From Mediterraneibacter glycyrrhizinilyticus (GTDB taxonomy: Bacteria > Bacillota > Clostridia > Lachnospirales > Lachnospiraceae): DNA of 64,000 bases. The notes under the pieces are model-generated. The model saw only the letters and a list, made by a program, of their open reading frames with translations. It ran no database searches and had not been told where the DNA came from. A program made the translations under genes and the position numbers. Below are positions 1 through 7,620 of this stretch, in pieces (position 1 is the first letter of the stretch; each line of letters opens with the position of its first letter). The stretch is taken from NCBI RefSeq assembly GCF_015560805.1, contig NZ_JADMSO010000001.1, positions 62,001 to 126,000 on the forward strand, read 5' to 3'.

Positions 1-1
1 G

Positions 2-1198
2 GAATATCTGCAGACCGAGGGCGCTTTGCAGATCATGGCAAAATGGTCGGATCAGATTTTTGAGATCGAGGGAGATATTTCAATCCCGTTCGAGCAGTTG
101 GAGATGCTTGCGGCAGATCTGGCAGCAGGCTATCAGGGATATGCGGAAGCGAACGGACTTCCGGATCCATTGAAGATGGATGATCATTTTACCGAATATC
201 TGAACACGGAATCCGGCAAACAGATTTTGACGGAGGGGATCGCAGGGATCGTCGATATGCAGAGTGTGGAGGAACAAGTGACCGCCTCCCTGCAGAATTA
301 CATGGGAGAAGTGATGGGAACATTTTCGACGGAAGTCGGTCAGGCATTGCAGACACAGATCACCACCGCGATGCAGCAGATCGCCGCGCAGATCACCGGA
401 AATCTGGAAAATGTGATGCGTCAGGCGATGACACAGGTCGGAAGCCAGCTGCAGAGCGCGATGGGAAATGCATTGTCGATCAATGCGGATGCATTTGCAG
501 GCGCGTTTGAGATGGGCATGGATGAGGAAGAGTTAAAAGAACTTCTGATGTCCATGGGCACTGCGGAGGAAGCTTCTTATGACGGCAACCTGAAAAAACT
601 GGGATATATCGATTTTGCGGTTCCGAGCGGCATCAACATTTACCCGAAAGATTTTGAGAGCAAGGAACAGGTCGTACAGATCCTTGATGATTACAATCAG
701 AAGATGGAGAAAGCCGGAAAAGAGGAGCAGGTCATCACTTACACCGATACGGTCGGAACATTAATGTCTTCCGTTACCAATATCATCGATATCATCAGTT
801 ATGTGCTGATCGCATTTGTGGCAATCTCGCTGATCGTCTCGTCGATCATGATCGGAGTCATCACATATATCAGCGTGCTGGAGCGGAAAAAGGAAATCGG
901 AATCCTGCGCGCGATCGGGGCATCCAAAGGAAATGTGTCTCAGGTATTTAATGCGGAGACATTTATCATCGGACTGTGCGCCGGAGTGATCGGGATCGTG
1001 GTGACGCTTCTGCTGTTGATTCCGGGAAATGCGCTGATCCATCATCTGGCAGGAAACAATGATGTGAGCGCGGTACTTCCGGTCGTTCCGGCGATCATTC
1101 TGATCTTACTCAGCGTCGTATTGACCCTTTTGGGCGGTTTGATCCCGTCGCGGACAGCGGCGAAGAGCGATCCGGTGACAGCGCTGCGGACAGAGTAA
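2..1198 (+). CDS. ABC transporter permease, FtsX/MacB type (5' partial)
   Basis: C-terminal part of an ABC exporter permease. The reading frame is already open at base 2, so the gene begins upstream of the window. The visible protein has a long extracytoplasmic stretch rich in Gln, Ala and Thr, probably an amphipathic helix (about residues 90-165), then an FtsX domain: one membrane helix near residue 250, the cytoplasmic loop with ERKKEIGILRAIGAS, and two more helices ending in a PSRTAAKSDPVTALRTE tail. The loop and tail are typical of MacB/LolC-like permeases that work with an ATPase. Substrate unknown. The family call is solid; the partner ATPase is outside the window or fused upstream. Confidence 0.85.
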   Translation, partial: EYLQTEGALQIMAKWSDQIFEIEGDISIPFEQLEMLAADLAAGYQGYAEANGLPDPLKMDDHFTEYLNTESGKQILTEGIAGIVDMQSVEEQVTASLQNYMGEVMGTFSTEVGQALQTQITTAMQQIAAQITGNLENVMRQAMTQVGSQLQSAMGNALSINADAFAGAFEMGMDEEELKELLMSMGTAEEASYDGNLKKLGYIDFAVPSGINIYPKDFESKEQVVQILDDYNQKMEKAGKEEQVITYTDTVGTLMSSVTNIIDIISYVLIAFVAISLIVSSIMIGVITYISVLERKKEIGILRAIGASKGNVSQVFNAETFIIGLCAGVIGIVVTLLLLIPGNALIHHLAGNNDVSAVLPVVPAIILILLSVVLTLLGGLIPSRTAAKSDPVTALRTE

Positions 1199-1249
1199 AA
1201 CGCAGCGAGCGGTAATATGTTTTATACAGAGGAAAGAGGAGTGGGGAAA

Positions 1250-1573
1250 ATGGAGGACTATGTTCCGGAAATCGTTAGACTGGTCAAGGAGTCGGCGGAG
1301 ATCGAATTCCGTGAGTCCGGATTTTCATACGAACGTTTTGTGCAGCATATGCGGTGTCTGATTGCCCGCGCAGAGAAAAAAGAAGCATATCAGGGGGCGG
1401 GCGAGCGCTGGGCAAAGGAGATCAAAAAGGATTATCCGGAAGCATTTGAGGTCGCGCAGGAGGTGCGGAGCTATCTTAGAAAGAAAACGAACTATCGGAT
1501 CTCCGATGAGGAAACGGCATACGTTGCGATCCATATCCAGCGGCTGATCGACAGAGGGGAAAAACGAAAATGA
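1250..1573 (+). CDS. stand-alone PRD-domain protein
   Basis: A 107-residue protein made almost only of one PTS regulation domain (PRD). The two conserved histidines that are phosphorylated by PTS proteins in PRD antiterminators fall at H33 (in FVQHMRC) and H95 (in YVAIHIQRL). No RNA-binding CAT domain and no second PRD are present, unlike LicT or SacY, so it cannot be a classical antiterminator by itself. The ATG at 1250 is chosen over the one at 1217 because GGAAAGAGGAG lies 8-10 bases before it. It follows the ABC permease by about 50 bases. A role as a phosphorylation-responsive partner protein is inference. Confidence 0.7.
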   Translation: MEDYVPEIVRLVKESAEIEFRESGFSYERFVQHMRCLIARAEKKEAYQGAGERWAKEIKKDYPEAFEVAQEVRSYLRKKTNYRISDEETAYVAIHIQRLIDRGEKRK

Positions 1574-1771
1574 ATTGGGATCCGTTGTAGGGGGGAAATC
1601 CCCGACATTTCCCGGGATGTTAAATTTCGTTGCTTGTAATTTTTCTCTTTTTTGTATACCATCAGTGTGCAAGGAGAGCGTAGCTTTCTTGGCTCACCGG
1701 TGGCAGGAACTGTGTATCGGAGCAGAAAGATACTTCCGGTACTGTATTTTTAAGTGAGAGGAAGAGAAGAT

Positions 1772-1906
1772 ATGATCAACGATAATATAAGAAAATACCG
1801 GAAAGAAAAAGGGATCAGTCAGGAAGAAATGGCGGTGCGGCTTCATGTGGTGCGCCAGACGGTCTCGAAGTGGGAAACTGGAGTTTCCCAAACAAAAGGA
1901 TATTGA
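1772..1906 (+). pseudogene. N-terminal half of an XRE-type regulator, split by the element
   Basis: ATG at 1772 follows a GAGAGGAAGAGAAG ribosome site. The first 35 codons encode a clear XRE helix-turn-helix (KYRKEKGISQEEMAVRL then RQTVSKWETG). The host sequence stops at the GGGAAAC repeat at 1872-1878; nine foreign codons follow to a stop at 1904. The missing part of the gene continues at 15296-16103. Joining base 1878 to 15296 gives 915 bases, exactly 305 codons, with the natural reading WETGKSVPDAEAL across the joint. The 44-residue peptide still made could bind DNA only poorly, since the family needs more helices. Confidence 0.9.
1872..1878. other. left attachment core GGGAAAC (attL-like)
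   Basis: The seven bases GGGAAAC occur here and at 15289-15295, at the two edges of the inserted DNA; with one mismatch the match extends four more bases (TGGA against GGGA). The left copy is also the first arm of a palindrome, GGGAAAC-TGGA-GTTTCCC (1872-1889). The restored regulator frame supports this as the crossover site. Confidence 0.75.
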
Positions 1907-1963
1907 GAAATAACCTGTGTTTACCTGCTTGCAAATAGAAGAATATCGCTACTAAGTAAGCTA

Positions 1964-1999
1964 AGAGATACTACATAAACGTGTTGGTATCTCTTTTTC
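1964..1999 (+). terminator. rho-independent terminator at the left edge of the element
   Basis: AGAGATAC (1964-1971) pairs with GTATCTCT (1987-1994), followed by a T-run (TTTTTC). It lies 85 bases inside the left end and could insulate the element from transcription of the interrupted regulator. The rest of 1907-2219 holds no gene that I can see, only a second weak stem (AAGGGC...GCACCCTT near 2069-2105). Confidence 0.6.
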
Positions 2000-2219
2000 T
2001 ATGTAGTGAAACAGCAGGCTATTTCATTTCTGCTTGATTGTCCTAAAACTTATTAGTCTGTGGGTTGTCAAGGGCTTGTTGCGTAAGCAATGCTTTAGCA
2101 CCCTTTACAAATCATAGACGGATAAGTAGCTTTTCAAAAGCAGAAAAGAAATGACGATATTGAAGGGGTATGATATAATGTACATAAAGATAAATTGGAA
2201 GATGCGGAGGTGGTCGATT

Positions 2220-2363
2220 GTGGAAAAGACTAAAAAGAAAAATTGGATAATAGCAATCATTGTTGCTATCTTTTATTTAGCAGTAAGTATTCTCTTTGAT
2301 TTATGGGCTTATTCTTGGATTATATGGATTGCCTATGCACTTTATAGATTTATCGTCAAATAG
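2220..2363 (+). CDS. small one-pass or two-pass membrane protein
   Basis: A 47-residue peptide: charged N-terminus (EKTKKKN), then one or two hydrophobic stretches (IIAIIVAIFYLAVSILF and YSWIIWIAYALY). The GTG at 2220 is preferred because GCGGAGG lies 9 bases before it, although the frame opens at 2151. A TATAAT hexamer sits at 2174-2179. It is the first gene of an AT-rich set with the DUF3795 and MGMT-like genes. I do not recognise the family. Being short, it is only moderately sure to be expressed. Confidence 0.5.
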   Translation: MEKTKKKNWIIAIIVAIFYLAVSILFDLWAYSWIIWIAYALYRFIVK

Positions 2364-2418
2364 ACAATTCCAGTTTATATAGAGAGCAATAAATTTGAAG
2401 TTGTGGAGGTACATAACG

Positions 2419-2754
2419 ATGATGAAAAAAATGATTGCATATTGTGGACTAGATTGTGAAAAATGCGACGCATATATTGCAACAATCAATGACGATCAAA
2501 AATTGCGAAAAAAAACTGCAAAACTATGGGCTGAATTAAATAATGCTCCTATTCTTCCAGAGCACATTAACTGTCAAGGTTGTCGTGTGGACGGACTTAA
2601 AACCGTATTTTGTGATAGTATCTGTGGTATTCGCCAGTGTGCAATGAAAAAAGGTGTTACTAGTTGTGCCAACTGTTCAAATTTAGAAAATTGTCCTACT
2701 GTTAGGGCAATCCATGAGAATAATCCGTCTGCTTTGAAAAACTTGAAAGGATAA
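2419..2754 (+). CDS. DUF3795-family cysteine-rich protein
   Basis: 111-residue protein with a dense cysteine pattern: YCGLDCEKCDAY at the start, then NCQGCR, FCDSICGIRQC, SCANC and NCPT. This arrangement is that of the DUF3795 family, widespread in anaerobes and probably metal- or cluster-binding; no reaction is known to me. Start at ATG 2419 because TGGAGG precedes it by 8-9 bases; the frame is open further up to a TTG at 2395. The gene is distinctly AT-rich compared with the chromosome outside the element, in keeping with transfer. It is followed 83 bases later by the MGMT-like gene and is probably cotranscribed with it. Confidence 0.75.
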   Translation: MMKKMIAYCGLDCEKCDAYIATINDDQKLRKKTAKLWAELNNAPILPEHINCQGCRVDGLKTVFCDSICGIRQCAMKKGVTSCANCSNLENCPTVRAIHENNPSALKNLKG

Positions 2755-2837
2755 ATTTGAAGTTGTCAAGTTTTTTCAAACAGCCTCATTGCATAGGAAT
2801 GCCAAACAGATTATCCTTAAAGTAGGAGGTGGCAGAA

Positions 2838-3317
2838 ATGGCAAACGAAGATAAAAAAGATTTTAATGCTATGTTGCACGATAATAAGGATATGCCAAAA
2901 TTTCAAATCATTAAAGATCAGAAAAGCATTGAAAAATATGGTGGAAGTAAAATGTATTTTGCACCGCCAATCGACTATGACAAAGTAATGAAAAAAATTC
3001 CGTATGGTAAAGTGATTACCGTCGGGAAAATACGAGAATACTTTGCGGAGTTAAGTGGTGCAGATTTTACAGAACCGATTACAGCAGGAATTTTTGTTTC
3101 TATTGTGGCATGGGCGAGTTATCAGCGTTCAGAAGATGAAACGCCTTATTGGAGAACATTGAAAGCGAACGGAGAACTAAATGCTAAATATCCAAATGGT
3201 ATTGAAGCACAAAAAGAAAAATTAGAAGCAGAAGGACACACCATTATTCAAAAAGGGCGGAAAAATGTACGGTACTATGTAAAGGACTATGAAAATTCTC
3301 TCTTTGATTTGAAATAG
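2838..3317 (+). CDS. MGMT-like (alkyltransferase-like) protein
   Basis: 159-residue protein whose central part matches the DNA-binding domain of O6-methylguanine methyltransferases: IPYGKVITVGKIREYFA (about residues 56-72), GIFVSIVAWAS and TPYWRTLKANGELNAKYPNG, ending with the wing-like EAEGH. The catalytic Pro-Cys-His-Arg motif is missing, so it is more like the alkyltransferase-like proteins that bind damaged bases without repairing them. The ATG at 2838 is chosen because AGGAGGTGG stands 9 bases before it; a GTG at 2829 would sit inside that site. Strong A/T third-position bias marks it as element DNA. Function in damage sensing is inference. Confidence 0.65.
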   Translation: MANEDKKDFNAMLHDNKDMPKFQIIKDQKSIEKYGGSKMYFAPPIDYDKVMKKIPYGKVITVGKIREYFAELSGADFTEPITAGIFVSIVAWASYQRSEDETPYWRTLKANGELNAKYPNGIEAQKEKLEAEGHTIIQKGRKNVRYYVKDYENSLFDLK

Positions 3318-3383
3318 GTAAATCCCAGTTTGCAAAGAGGAAAAGAGTTTTATATAATTAGCAGTTAAAAAGGTGGAAAAATT

Positions 3384-3554
3384 ATGGAAAAAGATAAAAT
3401 TAGGTTTATATGTTTTTTATTTGCCTCAATATGTTTCTTTATAGTGTCAATAATGAAATTTATGGATAAGAATACTGCCTCAGCAATAATATTTTTATTA
3501 TTAGGTATTTCTTTTTTACTTTTATCAACTACACATTTGAAAAATGATAAATAA
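3384..3554 (+). CDS. small two-helix membrane protein
   Basis: A 56-residue open frame with ATG 3384 preceded by AAGGTGG (3369-3375). It encodes two hydrophobic helices, FICFLFASICFFIVSIM and ASAIIFLLLGISFLLLS, split by a short polar turn (KFMDKNT), with a charged C-terminus. AT-rich like the genes before it. No family recognised. It is the last gene of the left cargo block, just before the oriT-like region. Confidence 0.5.
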   Translation: MEKDKIRFICFLFASICFFIVSIMKFMDKNTASAIIFLLLGISFLLLSTTHLKNDK

Positions 3555-3615
3555 GTACAACCCCAGTTTATGTGGAAGATGACCTAAAATCTCTTACAAA
3601 GACGGAGTGATCCAG

Positions 3616-3740
3616 ACATGGTGGCGGGAAAATCCCCAAGATTTTTCCGCCATGCTTGCAAGTGGCTGGTTCACTTCATCTGTGAGCGAGCTTGCGAGCG
3701 AACATCAAGCCCCCGTTATCTAACAAGGGGGGCACAAAAA
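3616..3740. other. oriT-like region of Tn916/ICEBs1 type
   Basis: Two inverted repeats: TGGCGGGAAAATC (3622-3634) with GATTTTTCCGCCA (3640-3652), and CCCCC (3710-3714) with GGGGGG (3727-3732) around GTTATCTAACAA. The second has the C-run / CTAACA / G-run form that I recall from the nick regions of Tn916 and ICEBs1, and it lies directly upstream of the MobT gene, where Tn916 has its oriT. No base-level nick site is claimed. Confidence 0.55.
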
Positions 3741-3860
3741 ACAAGAGTCAATATACATTAACAAGCGGAAAACGCTGTATTTACAAGGCGAAACTGCATT
3801 TTACATGGTGTGATATAAATTATGCCATTATCACTTGGGAAAATAGAATATAACATTAAG

Positions 3861-3905
3861 AAAGACAGTTGATTTCAAATAAGAAATTGATTGTCTTTTT
3901 CTTTT
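3861..3905 (+). terminator. terminator-like hairpin before mobT (first of two)
   Basis: AAAGACAGTTGATTT (3861-3875) faces AAATTGATTGTCTTT (3884-3898) with a T-run to 3905. The stem is imperfect. Together with the next hairpin it would cut transcription entering mobT from the left. Bases 3741-3860 show nothing else. Confidence 0.5.
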
Positions 3906-3916
3906 GTAGAAATGTA

Positions 3917-3950
3917 GGCAATTATCAGTAAACGGTAGTTGCTTTTTTTT
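3917..3950 (+). terminator. terminator-like hairpin before mobT (second of two)
   Basis: GGCAATTATC (3917-3926) pairs, with G-U pairs, to GGTAGTTGC (3934-3942), followed by eight T (3943-3950). It ends 18 bases before the mobT start and overlaps the space needed for a ribosome site, so it may act as an attenuator. Confidence 0.5.
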
Positions 3951-3968
3951 GATTGGAGGAATTAAAGA

Positions 3969-4895
3969 ATGAATGATAAAGATTTTATTGAAGAATTAAA
4001 ACGTAAACGTGACGAATACGGAGTTACACAAACAAGACTTGCCGTTGCCTGTGGTATCAGTCGAGAGCATTATAACCGCATTGAGAAAGAAAAACTTCCA
4101 TTGACGGAAGAACTAAAAGAAACATTAGAAAAACAGATTGAGTGTTTTAATCCGCAAGAACCGTTGTTTTTGCTGATTGATTACTTCCGTGTCCGTTTTC
4201 CTACTACTACGGACGCATTAAAGATTATCCGTGATGTATTACAACTGAAAGCAGACTATATGCTTTATGAAGATTATGGAAAATACGGCTATGAAAGCAA
4301 ATATGTGCTTGGCGACATCAACATCATGTGTTCCATGCAGGAGCATTTAGGGGTTCTGTTGGAACTGAAAGGCAGAGGTTGTCGGCAAATGGAAAGTTAT
4401 CTGCTGGCACAGGAACGCTCATGGTATGACTTCATGCTGGATTGTATGACGGCTGGCGGTGTGATGAAACGGCTTGACTTGGCTATCAATGACCGAGTAG
4501 GGATATTAGATATTCCAAAATTAAAGGAAAAATACAAGGCAGGCGAATGTATTTCCTACTTCCGTATGCAGAAAGATTACAGCGGTACGGAGAAATGCGG
4601 TAATGATACACCGAAGAATACAGGCGAAACCTTATATTTAGGCTCAACAAGTAGCGAATTATATATGTGTGCTTATCAGAAGAATTATGAGCAGTATGTC
4701 AAGAATGGCACAGAGATTGAAGATACGGAGATTAAGAACCGTTTTGAAATACGTATGAAGAATGAACGAGCCTATTATGCGGTTGTAGATTTACTGACCT
4801 ATCGGGACGCTGAACGTACCGCTTTTTCTATTATCAATCATTATGTACGCTTTGTTGATAGAGAGGACGATAAGCCAAAAAGTCAATATCTTTGA
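3969..4895 (+). pseudogene. MobT / Orf20-type relaxase, C-terminally truncated
   Basis: Close in sequence to the Tn916 Orf20 relaxase (Rep_trans family, rolling-circle type), which nicks oriT to start conjugative transfer. Residues about 8-45 form a helix-turn-helix (YGVTQTRLAVACGISREHY); the body has LLELKGRGCRQMESYLLAQ, RLDLAINDRVGILDIP and KNRFEIRMKNERAYYAV, motifs I recognise from Orf20. ATG 3969 follows TTGGAGG. The homology stops at FVDREDDKPK (about residue 303); the complete protein has roughly 400 residues. After four unrelated codons it stops, and the overlapping frame enters a recombinase fragment. Likely inactive, although much of the conserved region remains. Confidence 0.85.
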
Positions 4896-5278
4896 GGGAA
4901 AACCCGAAAGTAAACGTTATGAGTGGACGATTGCTCATGTCAAGGCAATATTGAAAAGTGAGGTTTATATCGGAAACAGTGTTCACAATATGCAGTCTAC
5001 GGTATCGTTCAAGAGCAAAAAGAAAGTGCGTAAACCCGAAAGTGAATGGTTTCGAGTAGAAAACACTCACGAGCCGATTATTGACAAGGAAGTGTTCTAT
5101 CGTGTGCAGGAGCAGATAAAATCAAGACGCAGACAGACAAAGGAAAAGGCAACGCCGATATTTGCAGGGCTTGTCAAGTGTGCGGATTGTGGCTGGTCTA
5201 TGAGATTTGGAACGAATAAGGCAAATAAAACGCCATACAGTTATTATGCTTGCAGTTACTACGGACAGTTTGGCAAGG
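4873..5278 (+). pseudogene. serine recombinase C-terminal fragment
   Basis: The frame open from 4843 encodes, from about 4900, a piece of a large serine recombinase: RYEWTIAHVKAIL, the recombinase domain block YIGNSVHN...KKKVRKPESEWFRVENTHEPII, and the zinc-ribbon start LVKCADCGWSMRF. Catalytic domain and coiled-coil C-terminus are both absent. It is a relative, not a copy, of the recombinase at 13741-15253 (the same blocks differ at many positions). It begins inside the 3' end of the mobT reading region and ends at about YGQFGK, where a kinase fragment takes over in the same frame. Confidence 0.85.
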
Positions 5279-5628
5279 TAGATATGGTGTCGGTAGATTT
5301 GGAAATAGTTTTGCAGGTTTTTGAGAACCTGCTTTCTAATGCCATGCGATATGCGGATACTGCAGTTTCAGTTGCATGCCGTACAAAAGGCAAAAAACTT
5401 CTGATTACGGTCGCCGATGATGGTAAAGGATTTAATAGTAATGCCTTAAAGATTGCAACAGATCCATTCTATACCACTGAGAAAAAGTCTGAAGGAGAAC
5501 ATTTCGGATTGGGTCTTAATATCAGCAAGGTTTTGTGTCAGCGCCATGGTGGTGGCATTACCCTAAAGAACCAAAAAAATGGCGGAGCCTCCATTACGGT
5601 ATGCTTTGGAATGAGAAGCCAAAAGTGA
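5279..5628 (+). pseudogene. histidine kinase ATPase-domain fragment fused to recombinase debris
   Basis: The last 115 codons of the frame 4843-5628 are the HATPase_c domain of a sensor kinase: N box FENLLSNAMRYA, G1 box VADDGKGF, F box DPFYTT and G2 box HFGLGLNISKVL. The sensor, HAMP and phospho-histidine parts are missing. It is joined in frame to the recombinase piece, so a hybrid polypeptide could be made but should have no signalling role. It probably marks the original left neighbour of the thiamine operon in its donor genome. Confidence 0.85.
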
Positions 5629-5693
5629 ATGGGAAAGAAATATATTGAATTATTGCAATACTTTGACCTTTTTGTAAATATTTGTGGAGATTA

Positions 5694-5722
5694 TTGCAAT
5701 TAAAGGATAATGGGTGTATAAT
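5694..5722 (+). promoter_or_regulatory. sigma-A type promoter of the thiamine operon
   Basis: TTGCAA (5694-5699), 17-base spacer, TATAAT (5717-5722). Start of transcription near 5729 would place the TPP riboswitch at the very 5' end of the message. Confidence 0.7.
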
Positions 5723-5737
5723 GTCAGCGACAATTAT

Positions 5738-5827
5738 ACAGACGGGAGCTTGTAAACAGGCTGAGAGGAAGGTGTGACCTTCGACCGAGAACCTGATTTG
5801 GATAATGCCAACGTAGGGATGCCTGAT
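5738..5827 (+). ncRNA. TPP riboswitch (THI element)
   Basis: Carries the two conserved strings of the thiamine pyrophosphate aptamer: GGCTGAGAGG (5759-5768) and ACCTGATTTGGATAATGCC...CGTAGGGAT (5791-5820), with the optional P3 stem GAAGGTG/CCTTC between them. It stands between the promoter and a terminator upstream of thiS, so thiamine pyrophosphate should stop transcription of the whole operon. Confidence 0.96.
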
Positions 5828-5859
5828 ACAAGGATATTAGGAATAACAGAGTACGTTTT

Positions 5860-5893
5860 AGGAAGTTACCAAATCGGTAGCTTCCTTTTTTTA
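5860..5893 (+). terminator. riboswitch-controlled terminator
   Basis: AGGAAGTTACC (5860-5870) pairs with GGTAGCTTCCT (5876-5886) followed by a T-run. It lies 33 bases after the TPP aptamer and just before the thiS ribosome site, the usual expression platform of Gram-positive THI elements. Confidence 0.85.
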
Positions 5894-5913
5894 TTGTCAT
5901 GGAGGTGATTTGT

Positions 5914-6108
5914 ATGGTGAAAATCAATGGTGAAAAGTTGGATGTTGCAGGCAAGACAATCGCAGAGTATCTTGCAACAACGAAATACGATCCCAAACGG
6001 ATCGCTGTAGAACGAAACGGTGATATTGTTCCCAAGGCTCAGTATCCTGACACCGTTCTGGAGGATGGTGACAGTGTTGAGGTCGTTAGCTTTGTGGGAG
6101 GTGGTTAA
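5914..6108 (+). CDS. thiS: sulfur carrier protein ThiS
   Basis: 64-residue ubiquitin-fold protein ending in VGGG, whose C-terminal glycine is adenylated by ThiF and converted to a thiocarboxylate, the sulfur donor for thiazole formation by ThiG. Start at ATG 5914 since GGAGGTGAT (5901-5909) sits properly before it; the ATG at 5899 would overlap that site. Short beta-grasp pattern VKINGEKLDVAGKTIAEYL is typical. First gene of the operon, right behind the riboswitch terminator, and overlapping the start of thiF, which suggests coupled translation of carrier and activating enzyme. Confidence 0.95.
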   Translation: MVKINGEKLDVAGKTIAEYLATTKYDPKRIAVERNGDIVPKAQYPDTVLEDGDSVEVVSFVGGG

Positions 6109-6745
6109 TCTGATACCGACAAAAGAAGCTTGGGACGTGGCACTAAAAGAACGACATGGCGAAGAGCTGCAGGAAAAGTTTTCGGCAGCGACAGTTGCTA
6201 TATGTGGACTTGGTGGCCTTGGCTCCAATATTGCCGTTTCACTTGCCAGAGCCGGCATTGGAAAACTGATCCTCATTGACTTCGACCATGTGGACATTTC
6301 CAATTTGCACCGCCAGCAGTACAAAGCAGATCAGATTGGAATATATAAAACGGAAGCGTTGTGTGAGAACCTGAAAGAGGTTGCACCGTATGTTGTGATT
6401 GAAACACATACCGTTCGTATCACAGAGGATAGTGCTGTGGAGCTTCTCAAAGATGCCGATATCATCTGTGAGGCTTTTGATGGTGCTGAAGCCAAGGCAA
6501 TGCTGACAAACCTTGTTCTTGAGGTGATGCCCAAGAAATATCTTGTAGCGGCATCAGGGATGGCGGGACTTGGCAGTGCCAATACGATCAAAACGCGAAA
6601 AGTGACCAACAAATTTTATTTGTGCGGTGATGAAGTCAGCGATGTGAAAGACGGGATAGGTCTTGTCTCTTCCCGTGTGATGCTTTGTGCCGCACATCAG
6701 GCACATATCGTTTTGCGAATCTTAGCAGAAGAATATGAAGTTTAA
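6101..6745 (+). CDS. thiF: ThiS adenylyltransferase ThiF
   Basis: E1-like enzyme that adenylates the C-terminus of ThiS. The nucleotide-binding CGLGGLGSNIAVSLARAG lies near residues 32-49 and is followed by DFDHVDISNLHRQQY, the acidic and arginine motif of the family. About 214 residues, the short form seen in Clostridia, without the paired zinc-cysteine motifs of E. coli ThiF. The start is uncertain: GTG 6101 overlaps the last thiS codons and gives VVNLIPTKEAW; TTG 6092 with GAGGT before it is an alternative. Translation is probably coupled to thiS. Confidence 0.92.
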   Translation: MVNLIPTKEAWDVALKERHGEELQEKFSAATVAICGLGGLGSNIAVSLARAGIGKLILIDFDHVDISNLHRQQYKADQIGIYKTEALCENLKEVAPYVVIETHTVRITEDSAVELLKDADIICEAFDGAEAKAMLTNLVLEVMPKKYLVAASGMAGLGSANTIKTRKVTNKFYLCGDEVSDVKDGIGLVSSRVMLCAAHQAHIVLRILAEEYEV

Positions 6746-6768
6746 CTGATATAAGGAGAATGAAAATC

Positions 6769-7599
6769 ATGTCTTACAAGAAAATTTTAACGATTCAGGA
6801 TATCTCATGTGTCGGTCAGTGTTCGCTGACCGTTGCGCTGCCAATCCTTTCTGCGTGCGGAATGGAAACCTGTATTTTGCCATCTGCGATCCTTTCTACC
6901 CATACTGCAGGATTTCAGGATTTTACTTTCCGTGATCTTACGGATGATATGCCGAATATCCAGAAGCATTGGCAGAAGGAAAATATTAAGTTCAGTGCCA
7001 TTTACACCGGTTATCTTGGCAGCACAAAACAGATCGGCTATGTAAAGGATATTCTGAGTACAATGGGTACTTCCGATTGTGTTCGCGTGGTGGATCCTGC
7101 GATGGCTGATAACGGTAAGCTCTATCCGGCATTTGATGGTGAATACGTAGAAGCAATGAAGGAGTTGTGCGGTTCTGCAGATATTCTTCTTCCCAATATT
7201 ACTGAAGCCTGCTTCCTGGCAGACATGGAATACCATGAAGTCTACGATGAAACGTATATCAAGGTACTACTTGAAAAACTCTCTCTGTTTGGAGCAAAAT
7301 CGATTGTTCTGACCGGTGTGGGTTATGCTCCTGAAAAGACTGGTGTTGTCGTCTATGAAAACGGCGAGATGCGCTACTATGAGCATGACAAGATCTCAAA
7401 GGGCTGCCACGGAACCGGCGATATCTATGCGTCCGCATTCACCGGCGCACTGATGAACGACAAGAGTATGTTTGAAGCTGCAAAAATTGCTGCGGATTAT
7501 ACCGTGAAATGCATCATCAATACCCAGGGCGATGCAGATCATTGGTACGGGGCCAAATTTGAAACAGCGCTCCGGGACCTGATCGATATGCTTGATTAA
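6769..7599 (+). CDS. PdxY/PdxK-type pyridoxal (pyridoxamine) kinase
   Basis: 276-residue ribokinase-superfamily kinase. It starts with ILTIQDISCVGQCSLTVALPILSACG and contains VDPAMADNGKLYP and the anion-hole/catalytic block SKGCHGTGDIYASAF near residue 205, all standard for PdxY-like pyridoxal/pyridoxamine kinases. ATG 6769 is used because AAGGAG ends 10 bases before it. It lies inside the thiamine operon between thiF and thiG, where no vitamin B6 step is needed, and a separate ThiD is encoded downstream. Some B6 kinases also phosphorylate hydroxymethylpyrimidine, so a salvage role in thiamine synthesis is a fair guess. Confidence 0.85.
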   Translation: MSYKKILTIQDISCVGQCSLTVALPILSACGMETCILPSAILSTHTAGFQDFTFRDLTDDMPNIQKHWQKENIKFSAIYTGYLGSTKQIGYVKDILSTMGTSDCVRVVDPAMADNGKLYPAFDGEYVEAMKELCGSADILLPNITEACFLADMEYHEVYDETYIKVLLEKLSLFGAKSIVLTGVGYAPEKTGVVVYENGEMRYYEHDKISKGCHGTGDIYASAFTGALMNDKSMFEAAKIAADYTVKCIINTQGDADHWYGAKFETALRDLIDMLD

Positions 7600-7620
7600 C
7601 AAAGAAAGAAGGAATAAAAA

